Assembly (NCBI GenBank): GCA_023417315.1
Contig: JAEZFW010000072.1
Location: 124,001 to 188,000 of the forward strand
Length of the DNA stretch: 64,000 nucleotides
Source of the DNA: Pseudomonadota bacterium
GTDB taxonomy: Bacteria; Pseudomonadota; Gammaproteobacteria; Steroidobacterales; Steroidobacteraceae
Reading direction: 5' to 3'
The position numbers and the translations under genes are program-made. Under the pieces are notes generated by a model that searched no databases, was not told where the DNA came from, and saw only the letters and a program-made list of their open reading frames with translations. Below, piece by piece: positions 17,777-25,977 of the stretch (position 1 is the stretch's first letter; every line of letters starts with the position of its first letter).

Positions 17777-18124
17777 GGTTGGTTATCACTAAGAGGATAG
17801 CCGAGCTGCGTCGGCACGAAAGCCTTCGGGGGAAAGCCTCCGGCGCGCATTGCGAGCCTACGGCAAGTAAGCCTACCGGCAGGAAAGCCTCCGACTCACG
17901 CTGTGAGCCTCCGGCACGAAAGCCTATCGGCAAGTCAGAGTGAAGAGGAGGGGATGCACGATGCTGAATATGTCTTTCCTGCCGAAGGCTTACTTGACGT
18001 CGATAGTGCGTCTCACCTGCCGAAGGCTTTCGTGCCGACGCAGCTCGGCTCTCATCTTCGTCCCTTCTGTCCTGCCGATAGGCTTTCCGTCCTCCCCGCG
18101 CATCACGCGGGGAGGACGTACGCC
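17777..18124. repeat. Family F element with 31-bp perfect terminal inverted repeats
   Basis: The left arm 17799-17829 (begins AGCCGAGCTGCGTCGGCACG) and the right arm 18020-18050 are perfect reverse complements over 31 bases. The ~190 bases between carry further units of the type AAGCCTNCCGGCA in both orientations. A degenerate copy of the arm occurs at 30792-30880. The layout (paired REP-like arms, no ORF inside) resembles a REPIN or small MITE. It sits between the racemase gene start and the 3' end of the methyltransferase lipoprotein gene. Confidence 0.75.
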
Positions 18125-19027
18125 TCACGCTGGCTTTTTGAACTTCAGCGTCATGCGATCCGTCTCGCCGATCGCCTCCATCTTCTTGCGCAGCTCGGGA
18201 TCGTTCCCGCTCGTCGCGAATGTCGGAGGCAGGCGCCACACGAAATCTTTTTCGGTCGGCTTGTCGTTCGGGTTCGCATTGATGTCGCTCGCCTCGACGA
18301 ACTCGAAGCCGGCCTTCTCGAAGGCAGCCTTTACCGCCGATTCTTTTACATAGCCGGCATCGCCTTTCGCCCACGCATCGGAGCTCGACTCCGGCGCGCG
18401 ATGCGCCACCACACCGACAACTCCACCCGGCTTCAGCAACTTCTTGATGTCATCGAGCGTCTGCGTGAGGTAGCCGCCCTTGTCGTCCAGTCGCATCGGA
18501 TGATGAATCGCACGGACCATCAGCACGACATCCGCGGTTCCGGCGAGCTCATCGGGAATCTCGCCGTAATGAACGGCGACCACTTGCGCGTCGTCCTGAT
18601 CGCGCTTTGCGTCCATCTTCGCGGTGAAGTCCGCCGTCCATTTCGCCTTCTCTTCCGGCTTTGGCGAGTAGTCGCCGAAGAGCTGCCACATTTTCTGTGA
18701 GTAGTCGGCGGCGATCACTTTGCCTTGCGGGCCAAGATAGTCCATCAGGATACCCGTGTACCAGACTTCACCCGGCAGGGTGTCCACGACCGTCATGCCC
18801 GGTTCGATCCCGAAGAACTCGAGTGTTTCCTTCGGGTGACGCCATTGATAGCGGGCTTGATCCTCTTGAGGTTGCGCAGCGAGTACCTCATCGAGCGTCT
18901 GAGCGGGAGCCGTGGCCGTTGCCGCTCGTTCCGCGCTCGGTTCGGGTGAAACGGGAGTCGCAGGCTCCTGCTTCGAGCATGCGACCAATGCGAGCGCCAT
19001 GGCGCCCAGAAGTACATGTCCTTTCAT
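18125..19027 (-). CDS. Lipoprotein with class I SAM-dependent methyltransferase domain
   Basis: 300 aa. The signal MKGHVLLGAMALALVAC has a lipobox and predicts an acylated Cys17, followed by an Ala/Pro/Thr linker. Residues ~55-290 match predicted methyltransferases (COG4798-like): ETLEFFGIEPGMTVVDTLPG in place of motif I, VIAADYSQKMW, DVVLMVRAIHHPMRLDD and LKPGGVVGVVAHR. An exported SAM-dependent enzyme is paradoxical because SAM is not known to be available in the periplasm, so the protein may have another ligand. Monocistronic. Confidence 0.85.
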   Translation of the reverse strand: MKGHVLLGAMALALVACSKQEPATPVSPEPSAERAATATAPAQTLDEVLAAQPQEDQARYQWRHPKETLEFFGIEPGMTVVDTLPGEVWYTGILMDYLGPQGKVIAADYSQKMWQLFGDYSPKPEEKAKWTADFTAKMDAKRDQDDAQVVAVHYGEIPDELAGTADVVLMVRAIHHPMRLDDKGGYLTQTLDDIKKLLKPGGVVGVVAHRAPESSSDAWAKGDAGYVKESAVKAAFEKAGFEFVEASDINANPNDKPTEKDFVWRLPPTFATSGNDPELRKKMEAIGETDRMTLKFKKPA

Positions 19028-19159
19028 CTCTATCCCCTTTATTGCTGTTGCCGGATCGCTCCGACATGGTGGCTGAAATAAAGACCGGATTGAGGGCGGC
19101 GGGATTTCAGCTCGGTCTCTGGCCAGTGGCCGATGGCCAGTTGGCCATTGTCTGTTGGA

Positions 19160-20086
19160 TCACCGCTTCATGGTGTTGAGCATGAACCGCTTCGCGAGTG
19201 GCATGCACTCCGGGCACAAACGCGTGTCGGCCGTGTCGTTGTGCTCGGCGCCTCTTATCACATACAGCTCGTTCACGAGACCCACCTTCTCCGCGCGTTC
19301 GTGAATCGGAATCGAGCCGTGCAACCCCGTTTCCGTCGATCCGATCTTCACGGCTTCATCGCGATCGCCGTGCATGCTGATCAGAGGCGGCTCTCCCTTC
19401 TCGATCATCGCAAGATCCGAGACGAGCCCAGATAGATTGATCACACCGCGAATTGCAAAAGGAAGAGGATCATCCTCGCCTTTCAGGCCTCCGTACGGCT
19501 GCATGGCCTTCGTCATGAACTCGGATACTTTGTCATCGGCGTCGAGATACGCGACGTACATCGAGGTAATCGCGCCCGCAGAATGCCCGCCAAGGAAGAT
19601 GTTCTCTGGATCGATGCGGAATCGATTCGCGCCAGCCGCATCCCTCACGAAGTAGCGGATCGCGGCTTCTTGGTCCGAGAAGGCCTTTGCCAATGCATTC
19701 AAGAACGCGGGCGGCGAGTTGATGTCTTTCGAGAGCCGATAACGATTGATCGCGACGACGTAGCCGGCACGCGCGAGATCCGCGCCGACATCGTCCATCC
19801 AATGATCCTCGTGCTGCATGAATGCACCGCCCGGAGTGAGGAGCACGAGCGGACGCTTCGCCTCCTTATCTCCTTTCGGCTCGAACACGCGCAGCGTGAG
19901 TTTCTCCGTCTGGCCTGTCGCATCGTTCGTGCGTTCCGCGAACACGATGCCGCCGGTGCGCACATGATCGTCGAAGACATTATTCAAATAACGGCGCCCC
20001 GAGGGCTCATCGCCGGCGGCGTGGCTCGCAGCGGCGGCGAGAAGGATGCAGGTTGCCCAATGGGCGAATGAGCGAACCTTTCGCAT
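19160..20086 (-). CDS. Secreted alpha/beta hydrolase (esterase, BD-FAE/HSL-like)
   Basis: 308 aa. Signal peptide ending SHAAGDEP. Oxyanion-hole segment LVLLTPGGAFMQHED, nucleophile GGHSAGAITSMY (Gly-x-Ser-x-Gly), acid in SMHGDRDEAV and catalytic His in IRGAEHNDTA form a complete triad. This layout is that of carboxylesterases/acetyl esterases acting on small esters. Predicted periplasmic. Monocistronic, followed by the lipoprotein methyltransferase on the same strand after 130 bases. Confidence 0.88.
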   Translation of the reverse strand: MRKVRSFAHWATCILLAAAASHAAGDEPSGRRYLNNVFDDHVRTGGIVFAERTNDATGQTEKLTLRVFEPKGDKEAKRPLVLLTPGGAFMQHEDHWMDDVGADLARAGYVVAINRYRLSKDINSPPAFLNALAKAFSDQEAAIRYFVRDAAGANRFRIDPENIFLGGHSAGAITSMYVAYLDADDKVSEFMTKAMQPYGGLKGEDDPLPFAIRGVINLSGLVSDLAMIEKGEPPLISMHGDRDEAVKIGSTETGLHGSIPIHERAEKVGLVNELYVIRGAEHNDTADTRLCPECMPLAKRFMLNTMKR

Positions 20087-20499
20087 TCCAGAGTCTCCAT
20101 CGCGCGTCTATCTGGGAGCGGCGTTTATAACACAGGGATCAGTACACGATTGCAGTCGCTGCGGGCGGATCGCCCTGGGCGCATGGGTTGCTAAAGCAGG
20201 AGGCCCCTCTGCACGAGCCGTGCTGCAGGGCGGTTAACGCGCATTCTCGTCGGTGAATCGTCGAACGAAAACAAAACAGTTCGTCTCCCTCGCGGAGGCG
20301 AGGGCCCATCGAGAACAGAAGAACTAGCATGGATCCTCGCTTTCGCAAGGACGACGCTTGGAGCGACGGATGGATCCTCGCCTCCGCGAGGATGACGTAT
20401 GTAGGTCGGGTTTCAACCCGACCAGGATCTCGGAATCAAACTAACCTGCGGCAGCCGCCTTTCTTGTGATACTTCAGCCCAAGGAACGTATATACCTGC
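20087..20499. repeat. Gene-free region with family D and B palindromes
   Basis: 413 bases between a divergent gene pair. Hairpins include CCTCGCGGAGGCGAGGG (about 20288), TGGATCCTCGCCTCCGCGAGG (about 20372) and the family B unit GTCGGGTTTCAACCCGAC (about 20403-20420). The sigma-factor promoter should lie in 20421-20499, but no consensus was evident. Confidence 0.65.
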
Positions 20500-21030
20500 A
20501 TGACCTCTCGGCCTGCATCGGCGGCGGACCTGACACGGCGACCGACCACTATGGATGTGGATTGGGTTGCCGCTTATGCCGAGCACTTGCCTCGCATCTA
20601 CAACTATTTCCGGTTCCGCCTAGGTAGCGAGGCGGATGTCGAGGAGCTAACGGCGACTACGTTCGAGAAAGCGTGGCGGGCACGGCAGCGTTATCGCAGC
20701 GACCTTGCTGCATTCTCGACGTGGCTGTTCACGATCGCACAGAACACGGCGCTCGATTATCTGCGCGCGCGGCGCACGCACCTGCCGATCGAGGCGGCAC
20801 TCGATATTAGTGCCGCAGACACCCCCGAGATCGAAGCGCAACGCGCCTCCGATCTCACGCGGCTCGCGCAGCTCACGAAGGACCTGCCTGATCGCGAGCG
20901 TGAGCTGATCGCGCTCAAGTATGGCGCTGCGCTCAACAACCGTGAGATCTCACGGATCACAGGGCTCACGGAATCCAACGTGGGCACGATCTTGCACCGC
21001 CTCGTTCAGACGCTGCGGTCTCAATGGTAG
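20500..21030 (+). CDS. ECF-type sigma-70 family RNA polymerase sigma factor
   Basis: 176 aa. Region 2 runs from about residue 20 to 90 (YAEHLPRIYNYFRFRLGS, TFEKAWRARQRYRSD, AFSTWLFTIAQNTALDYLR) and region 4 from about 120 to 175 (DLPDRERELIALKYG, NNREISRITGLTESNVGTIL). ATG 20500 has AAGGAA upstream; ATG 20551 is an alternative. It directs RNA polymerase to an unknown regulon. The next gene starts 16 bases downstream and encodes a membrane protein with an anti-sigma-like N-terminus, making an unusual sigma / anti-sigma pair. Confidence 0.93.
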   Translation: MTSRPASAADLTRRPTTMDVDWVAAYAEHLPRIYNYFRFRLGSEADVEELTATTFEKAWRARQRYRSDLAAFSTWLFTIAQNTALDYLRARRTHLPIEAALDISAADTPEIEAQRASDLTRLAQLTKDLPDRERELIALKYGAALNNREISRITGLTESNVGTILHRLVQTLRSQW

Positions 21031-21046
21031 GTGCAGGAGGCTCGCA

Positions 21047-22477
21047 ATGAACGACGACTTTCTCTACAGCCTCCGCAAGCAACCATCGCGCGAATTCTCG
21101 GCGCAATTGAAGGCGAGGTTGCGATCGATCGGAACACAACCCTCGCGGAGGCTTTCCGTCGTACGCGGGTTGTTTCTTGGTCTGCTCGTGGGCGGTTCTG
21201 CGCTCGCGGCGACTCTGTGGGCAGTGCATGTCTCACGTGTCGAGCAGAGCAAACCGATCGTGTCGCGAGAAGTATCTTCCGAGCCACCGTCAGCGAACCG
21301 AGTGCGATTGGCTCAGCCGCCGGCGGATCGGTCTGACTCAGTCAATTCGTTCTCCGAGCATTCGCCCCAGATGATGCCGACCACTCGCGGCTCGATAACG
21401 AATGACCCTGTTCGAGAAAACGGTGTTGGACCGAAGGCAGTTGAAGCCAACAGCGTGCCGCAGTCTGCTCCGCTTGGCGGTTTCGCACTGGATCGCAGCA
21501 GCGCCGCAACGAGATCTCAACGGACCCTGGGGCCGCCTGCCATCCGAATCGCAGGCCCAATGAGCACACTTGTGTTCGCACAGAGTGTTCCCCGAGTTGC
21601 GTGGAATCTCGAGCCTGAGGTCGCCATTAGCGATGCAGCTTTCGCCCGACTCTGTACCGAGGAGACGACTGCGAAAGACGTCATTCTCACAACCCGCCGT
21701 ATCACACAACAAGAGCTGCAACATTGCCAAGGTACTCGGCGCCGGGGTCCGGTACTCGAAGCGAAGCTCGGGTACATCGCTGTCGTCGTCTCTGCGCCGA
21801 GCACAGCCATCGAAATGTCTCTTACGCCACGCGATCTCTACCTTGCGTTGGCGAAGCGCATCCCGGATCCGAATGACCCGGGCGCGTTCATTCCAAATCA
21901 GAGCTCCAACTGGCGGCACGTTGATTCCGGGTTCGAGGACAGAACGATCGCGGTCTATGGGCCGGCACCGGACAGTCAGCTCGCGCGCTTCTTCGAGGAG
22001 CTCGTCATGGAGCCGGGTTGCGATTCGTTTCCAGCCCTCAAGGCGTTCAAGGTCTCCGACCCCGAGCTATATCGTCGTGTGTGTTACGAGCTGCGCGATG
22101 ACGCAGCGTATAGGCCCGTATATGAGAATGAAGTGTTCCTCACGCAAACGCTGTGGGCAGATCCACACGCGATCGCGATCTTGAGCTTCCGCTTCTTCGA
22201 TGAGCACCGGCAGCAACTCAGTGGTTCTCTCTTGGGTAAGGAATTGCCATCGCTCGAGACGATCGCATCGGGATCGTATTCGAGCTCTGCGCCAGTCTAC
22301 GTGTACTCGCACGGGGATTCGCTGAGAAGGACGTTCGGTTTACAGCCCTTCATCGGTTCGCTTCTTACCGAGCACTCGCTCAGCCGCCTCGCGGGAGCAG
22401 GGTTGATTCCGCTTCCTGATTCCGAGCGGCCTCAATCGCTGCAGCCGCTGGAGCGAGTGGGAGATGGTGGTCGATAA
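21047..22477 (+). CDS. Anti-sigma-like membrane protein fused to a PstS-like phosphate-binding domain
   Basis: 476 aa, ATG preceded by CAGGAGG. Residues 1-38 are cytoplasmic, charged and helical (DDFLYSLRKQPSREFSAQLK), as in short anti-sigma domains. A transmembrane helix follows (about 40-60, GLFLGLLVGGSALAATLW). After a ~100-residue low-complexity linker, residues ~165-465 read as a periplasmic phosphate-binding (PBP-like) domain: IRIAGPMSTLVFAQSVP (the phosphate-loop strand), SDAAFARL, TTRRITQQELQHC, GYIAVVVSAP, SLTPRDLYLALAKR, YGPAPDSQLARFFEELVMEPGC and VYVYSHGDSLRR. Inference: a membrane sensor that releases the upstream sigma factor depending on an anion. Fusion direction and partner make this unlike transport PstS. 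Confidence 0.75.
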   Translation: MNDDFLYSLRKQPSREFSAQLKARLRSIGTQPSRRLSVVRGLFLGLLVGGSALAATLWAVHVSRVEQSKPIVSREVSSEPPSANRVRLAQPPADRSDSVNSFSEHSPQMMPTTRGSITNDPVRENGVGPKAVEANSVPQSAPLGGFALDRSSAATRSQRTLGPPAIRIAGPMSTLVFAQSVPRVAWNLEPEVAISDAAFARLCTEETTAKDVILTTRRITQQELQHCQGTRRRGPVLEAKLGYIAVVVSAPSTAIEMSLTPRDLYLALAKRIPDPNDPGAFIPNQSSNWRHVDSGFEDRTIAVYGPAPDSQLARFFEELVMEPGCDSFPALKAFKVSDPELYRRVCYELRDDAAYRPVYENEVFLTQTLWADPHAIAILSFRFFDEHRQQLSGSLLGKELPSLETIASGSYSSSAPVYVYSHGDSLRRTFGLQPFIGSLLTEHSLSRLAGAGLIPLPDSERPQSLQPLERVGDGGR

Positions 22478-22502
22478 CTCTAAGGCTCATCGGAGACAAC
22501 TC

Positions 22503-23102
22503 ATGAAGAAGGCTGTCCTTGCCTGCATTGCATGCACCTGGAGCGTAGCGTCGTTTCAAGCATCTCATGCGCAGGACGCACCCTCGCGCGCCGGCGCGGC
22601 GTCCATAGAAACGATCATCACAGAGGTGGCGAGGACAACGGGAAAGGAGTTCATCGTTGACCCCCGCGTGCGTGCCGAAGTTTGGGTGATACGCAAAGAC
22701 GCGAGTGCATTGAGCTATGCCGATCTGCTCGCGATTCTGCAGGTGCATGGGTTTACGGCAGTGGAGGGCGATCGCTTCACCAGAATCGTTCCGGATGCGA
22801 GCGTGCGGCAGCTCGCGCTGCCGGTCGCGACGACGAAGCAGAAGTTCGACGACTTCCAGCACATCACCAAAGTGATTCCCGTGCGTTCCACGCCTGCCGC
22901 TCATCTCGTGCCGTTGCTGCGTCCGCTGCTGCCGCAGCAAGCTCATCTAGCCGCTTCGATATGCACTAACGATCTGATGATCGTCGATACCGCCGCGAAC
23001 GTGAGTCGAATTGAGGCTCTCGTGGCGACTCTCGATAAGGGCGAGCCATACAAACCGACGGAATGCCTGGCTCCGATGGCGGCCGCCGAGCCGCGCCAGT
23101 AG
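22503..23102 (+). CDS. Exported secretin N0/N1-domain protein lacking the pore domain
   Basis: 199 aa, GGAGACA before ATG 22503. Signal peptide ends at SHAQDAPS. Residues ~35-100 (IETIITEVARTTGKEFIVDP, VRAEVWVIRKDASALSYADL, LLAILQVHGFTAVEGD) match the N0 domain of type II secretins (STN-like), and ~115-185 (HITKVIPVRSTPAAHLVPLL, NDLMIVDTAANVSRIEALVA) match the N1 domain. GspD continues with N2, N3 and a C-terminal beta-barrel gate; this protein stops after N1. It is 25 bases after the PstS-like fusion gene and probably in its operon, so it may be a sensor partner or periplasmic adaptor. Confidence 0.8.
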   Translation: MKKAVLACIACTWSVASFQASHAQDAPSRAGAASIETIITEVARTTGKEFIVDPRVRAEVWVIRKDASALSYADLLAILQVHGFTAVEGDRFTRIVPDASVRQLALPVATTKQKFDDFQHITKVIPVRSTPAAHLVPLLRPLLPQQAHLAASICTNDLMIVDTAANVSRIEALVATLDKGEPYKPTECLAPMAAAEPRQ

Positions 23103-23178
23103 GAATTGGCTGTCGTAAGTAAAAAAGCAGGTCCGCACTGATCCAACGGAAGCGTCAGTGCGGATATCCTTCGCGCCC

Positions 23179-23862
23179 ATGGAGATGTGCGCGATCGATC
23201 AGCCGAATCACGTTGCTGCCGGGCCGTTTCGTGCTTGGCTCGAGCAGATGCGCGCGTCGTTGCGAGGCGAGTGCGGGACGCAAGTGCCGTGTGGAGATTG
23301 TGTCGGCTGCTGCGTGTCCGGCTATCCGGTCGTGCTTCGTGCCGAGGATGCCCGCGCGGTCGCGGAGATTCCGCTGCAACACATCGCACGAGCGGTTGAT
23401 GGTCGCACGCTGATGATGGCTCTCGACGATGGTACTTGCCCAATGCTTCGGGGCCGCGGCTGCTCGATCTACGCCGTGCGCCCGCAGACATGTCGCGACT
23501 ACGATTGCCGCGTGTTTGCCGCTGCCGGAATCGAAGCGGGCGGCTCGGAGCGCTCGGTGATCAACGAGCGCGTTCGTGCATGGCGCTTTGATTATCCCAC
23601 CCGCGAAGATGCGATCGCTCACGACGCAGTGCGCGCGGCTGCGCAGTTCATTCGAGAGAAAGCAAGCAGCTTCCCAGGCCGTGCGCCGACTTCACCGACC
23701 GGCATTGCCGTGCTGGCGCTGAAGAGCTACGAGGTGTTCCTCCACGCCGTGCCTCGTACCGATGCCGAGACCGCACGCGCGATCATCGAAGCCAGTCGCG
23801 CGTTCGACTCAGAAATCCTGAAGAAGACCTCACCCGCCGCTCCGCTAGCGGCCTCTCCCTAG
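23179..23862 (+). CDS. YkgJ-family Fe-S / zinc cysteine-cluster protein
   Basis: 227 aa from ATG 23179; ATG 23185 or GTG 23158 are possible. The conserved cysteine cluster is visible: CGDCVGCC near residue 40, then CPMLRGRGCSIYAVRPQTCR and DYDCR. YkgJ-type proteins bind a metal or Fe-S cluster and are of unknown function. The last residues (KKTSPAAPLAASP) are encoded inside an inverted copy of the family E repeat (23829-23872), so the C-terminus was set by repeat insertion. Confidence 0.88.
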   Translation: MEMCAIDQPNHVAAGPFRAWLEQMRASLRGECGTQVPCGDCVGCCVSGYPVVLRAEDARAVAEIPLQHIARAVDGRTLMMALDDGTCPMLRGRGCSIYAVRPQTCRDYDCRVFAAAGIEAGGSERSVINERVRAWRFDYPTREDAIAHDAVRAAAQFIREKASSFPGRAPTSPTGIAVLALKSYEVFLHAVPRTDAETARAIIEASRAFDSEILKKTSPAAPLAASP

Positions 23863-24196
23863 AAGGAGAGGCGTTCGAGTCGGGCCACAAACATTTCGCC
23901 ATGAGTTAAACGGCCCAGTTACCAACTGAACAACGGAGCGCCTCTCCGTAAGGGAGAGGCCGCAAGCGAAGCGGCGGGTGAGGGTGCCCTTAGCAAAGCT
24001 AGCGCCTCTCCGTAAGGGAGAGGCCGCAAGCGGAGCGGCGGGTGAGGGTGCCTTTAGCAGGAGCTAGCGCCTCTCCGTAATGGAGAGGCCTCAAGCGGAG
24101 CGGCGGGTCAGGGCGCCTTTAGCAAAGCCAGCGCCTCTCCGTAAGGGAGAGGCCGCAAGCGAAGCGGCGGGTGAGGGTGCCTTTAGCAAAAGCACC
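23863..24196. repeat. Four tandem family E repeats, ~64-bp period
   Basis: Units begin GCGCCTCTCCGTAAGGGAG at about 23938, 24003, 24067 and 24131 (periods 64-65 bp). Each continues GGCCGCAAGCG(A/G)AGCGGCG and a tail GGTGAGGGTGCC(C/T)TTAGCA. The third copy is the most diverged (TAATGG in place of TAAGGG). The first 75 bases of the region hold nothing recognisable apart from an inverted copy at the gene boundary. The array ends exactly where the kinase operator starts. Confidence 0.9.
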
Positions 24197-24208
24197 TGAC
24201 AACTGTCA
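24197..24208 (+). promoter_or_regulatory. Candidate DesR-type operator TGACA-N2-TGTCA upstream of the sensor kinase gene
   Basis: TGACAACTGTCA at 24197-24208, palindromic with 5-bp arms. An identical-arm site (TGACACTTGTCA) lies at 26252-26263 ahead of the acyltransferase-ABC gene. Two copies at comparable distances from the two start codons (86 and 98 bases) suggest the binding site of the response regulator encoded between them. An ATG overlapping the right arm (24208) is therefore an unlikely translation start. Confidence 0.6.
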
Positions 24209-24282
24209 TGGGCCAAACGTGCTCCCTTGGGGCACACTTGCGCTCGTCATTCGCGCCGACGACGCGAGGGAACAATAACAAC

Positions 24283-25362
24283 GTGAAGTGGCCAGCAATC
24301 CCGACTGGAGCCGACAAGCCATCCTGGGCCGGACTCTTCGGCTGCATATCGATGGTCTATCTATTCGTCGATGCGTACCTGCGAGGCGCGTCGGCGATCG
24401 AGTGGTTCTGGACTGCGATCAGTTTCATCGTCTTCATGATCATTTGCACCGCCGCGGCGATCTACTGGTCGCGCAAGCGCATCATGCGCGGTGTATGTGT
24501 CGCGATGACGTTGCTCGCGATCGCGTTCACAGCCTATCAGCCGACCGGCATCTTCTACTTCATCTTCGTCGCTGCGTTCGGCCCACTGGCGGTTGGAGGC
24601 GACATCCCACGCTCCGCCGGAATCATCGTGGCCGCATGCGCCGGCATTCTCATCGAATCGTTCCTATTGTGGCCGCCAAGCTTGATGCCCTATGTTGCTG
24701 TCGTTCAATCGATGTTCATCGGAAGTGCGATCACACTCGTCGCGAGACAACAAACGGCACTGCGTCAGACGCTCAAGAGCGCGGAGCGCGAGCGGATCGC
24801 TCGTGACCTCCACGACATCCTCGGGCACACGTTATCCGTGGTCATACTCAAATCTGAGCTTGCGAGTCGATTGGTCGAGCACGATCCGCAGCGCGCGAAA
24901 GCCGAGATCGAAGAGGTCGAGAAGATCTCGCGCAACGCGCTGGCCGAGGTCAGAGAAGCGATTCGGGGCTATCGCTCGGGAGATTTGCGCGCGGAGCTGG
25001 ACAAAGCGAAATCGACCTTGGAGACCGCGGGAGTTGCAGTTCAAGAGGAGTACGAAGCAGCGGGACTGCCGGTTTCGCATGAACGCGTGCTTACGCTGGT
25101 CCTGCGCGAAGCCGTGACGAACATCGTTCGGCACTCGCAAGCAAAGCGCTGCACGATTCGATTCGGGCGTGACAAGGATGTCTATCGGCTCCAAGTGAAA
25201 GACGACGGACGAGGCAGAATCGATCAAGAAGGGATGGGCATGCGAGGTATTCGCGAGCGCGTCGAAGCGATCGGCGGGCGAGCGATGTGGCGATCGGATT
25301 CAGGCACTGAGCTGACCATCACCGTGCCGAGCGTTGCAACGGCTGCGGGGGAGCTCGCATGA
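24283..25362 (+). CDS. DesK-type sensor histidine kinase (HisKA_3)
   Basis: 359 aa from GTG 24283 (after GAGGGAACAATAACAAC); an ATG at 24208 lies inside the operator and is disfavoured. Residues ~15-155 contain about five transmembrane helices without a large periplasmic domain, typical of membrane-state sensors. The dimerisation/phosphotransfer domain HisKA_3 has ERERIARDLHDILGH with phosphoacceptor His177. The ATPase domain has REAVTNIVRHSQA (N box), KDDGRG and GMRGIRERVEAIGG (G boxes). Its stop overlaps the response regulator start by 4 bases. Likely senses membrane stress and controls the ABC transporter downstream. Confidence 0.9.
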   Translation: MKWPAIPTGADKPSWAGLFGCISMVYLFVDAYLRGASAIEWFWTAISFIVFMIICTAAAIYWSRKRIMRGVCVAMTLLAIAFTAYQPTGIFYFIFVAAFGPLAVGGDIPRSAGIIVAACAGILIESFLLWPPSLMPYVAVVQSMFIGSAITLVARQQTALRQTLKSAERERIARDLHDILGHTLSVVILKSELASRLVEHDPQRAKAEIEEVEKISRNALAEVREAIRGYRSGDLRAELDKAKSTLETAGVAVQEEYEAAGLPVSHERVLTLVLREAVTNIVRHSQAKRCTIRFGRDKDVYRLQVKDDGRGRIDQEGMGMRGIRERVEAIGGRAMWRSDSGTELTITVPSVATAAGELA

Positions 25363-25973
25363 GCCCTTCTAATGTGAAGGTCCGCGTCGTGCTCGCGGAA
25401 GATCAAGAAATGGTGCTCGGCGCGTTGGCTGCACTGCTCGAGCTCGAGGGCGATATCACCGTTGTCGCCCAAGCGCGCAACGGCAAGCAAGCCTTGCAAG
25501 CGGTGCGTGAGCACAAGCCCGATGTGCTGATCACCGATATCGAGATGCCTGAAATGACGGGGTTGGATGCAGCGGCCGCCGTGAAGGGCAGCGGAACCCG
25601 CGTGATCATGGTGACTACGTTTGCGCGTCCGGGCTATCTGCAGCGAGCGATGGAAGCGGGCGCTAGCGGGTACTTGTTGAAAGCGCGCCCCGCCAAAGAG
25701 CTTGCAGATGCGGTCCGCCGCATACATCGCGGCCTGCGCGTCATCGATCCGGAGCTCGCGGCCGAAGCATGGGTGGAACCCGATCCGCTAACGGAGCGCG
25801 AGCGGCAGGTGCTGCGTCTTGCGGCGGAAGGCGTCACCACGAGCGACGTCGCAAAGAAGTTGAATCTGTCCGCAGGCACCGTGCGCAACTATCTTTCCGA
25901 GGCAATAGATAAGCTTGGTGCTTCGAATCGGATCGAGGCCGCGCGCATCGCGCGCAGCAAAGGGTGGCTGTAG
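25359..25973 (+). CDS. NarL/DesR-family response regulator
   Basis: 204 aa. Receiver with acidic pocket AEDQE, phosphoacceptor D60 (LITDIEMPEMTG), conserved Thr/Ser (MVTTFARPG) and Lys (YLLKARPAK). A C-terminal LuxR-type HTH spans about 137-200 (LTERERQVLRLAAEGVTTSD, VAKKLNLSAGTVRNYL). Translationally coupled to the kinase. Probable target: the TGACA-N2-TGTCA sites at 24197 and 26252, giving autoregulation plus control of the transporter operon. Confidence 0.93.
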   Translation: MSPSNVKVRVVLAEDQEMVLGALAALLELEGDITVVAQARNGKQALQAVREHKPDVLITDIEMPEMTGLDAAAAVKGSGTRVIMVTTFARPGYLQRAMEAGASGYLLKARPAKELADAVRRIHRGLRVIDPELAAEAWVEPDPLTERERQVLRLAAEGVTTSDVAKKLNLSAGTVRNYLSEAIDKLGASNRIEAARIARSKGWL

Positions 25974-25977
25974 CGCG

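Noticed and set aside
23938..24187. Four regularly spaced repeats resembling a CRISPR array
   Set aside because: The sequence between repeat cores is itself repeated rather than unique, and there are no cas genes; it is a tandem palindrome array.
24208..24282. Extended start (ATG 24208) for the sensor kinase
   Set aside because: The ATG overlaps the right arm of the candidate operator and would add a Ser/Thr/Asn-rich leader; GTG 24283 fits better.
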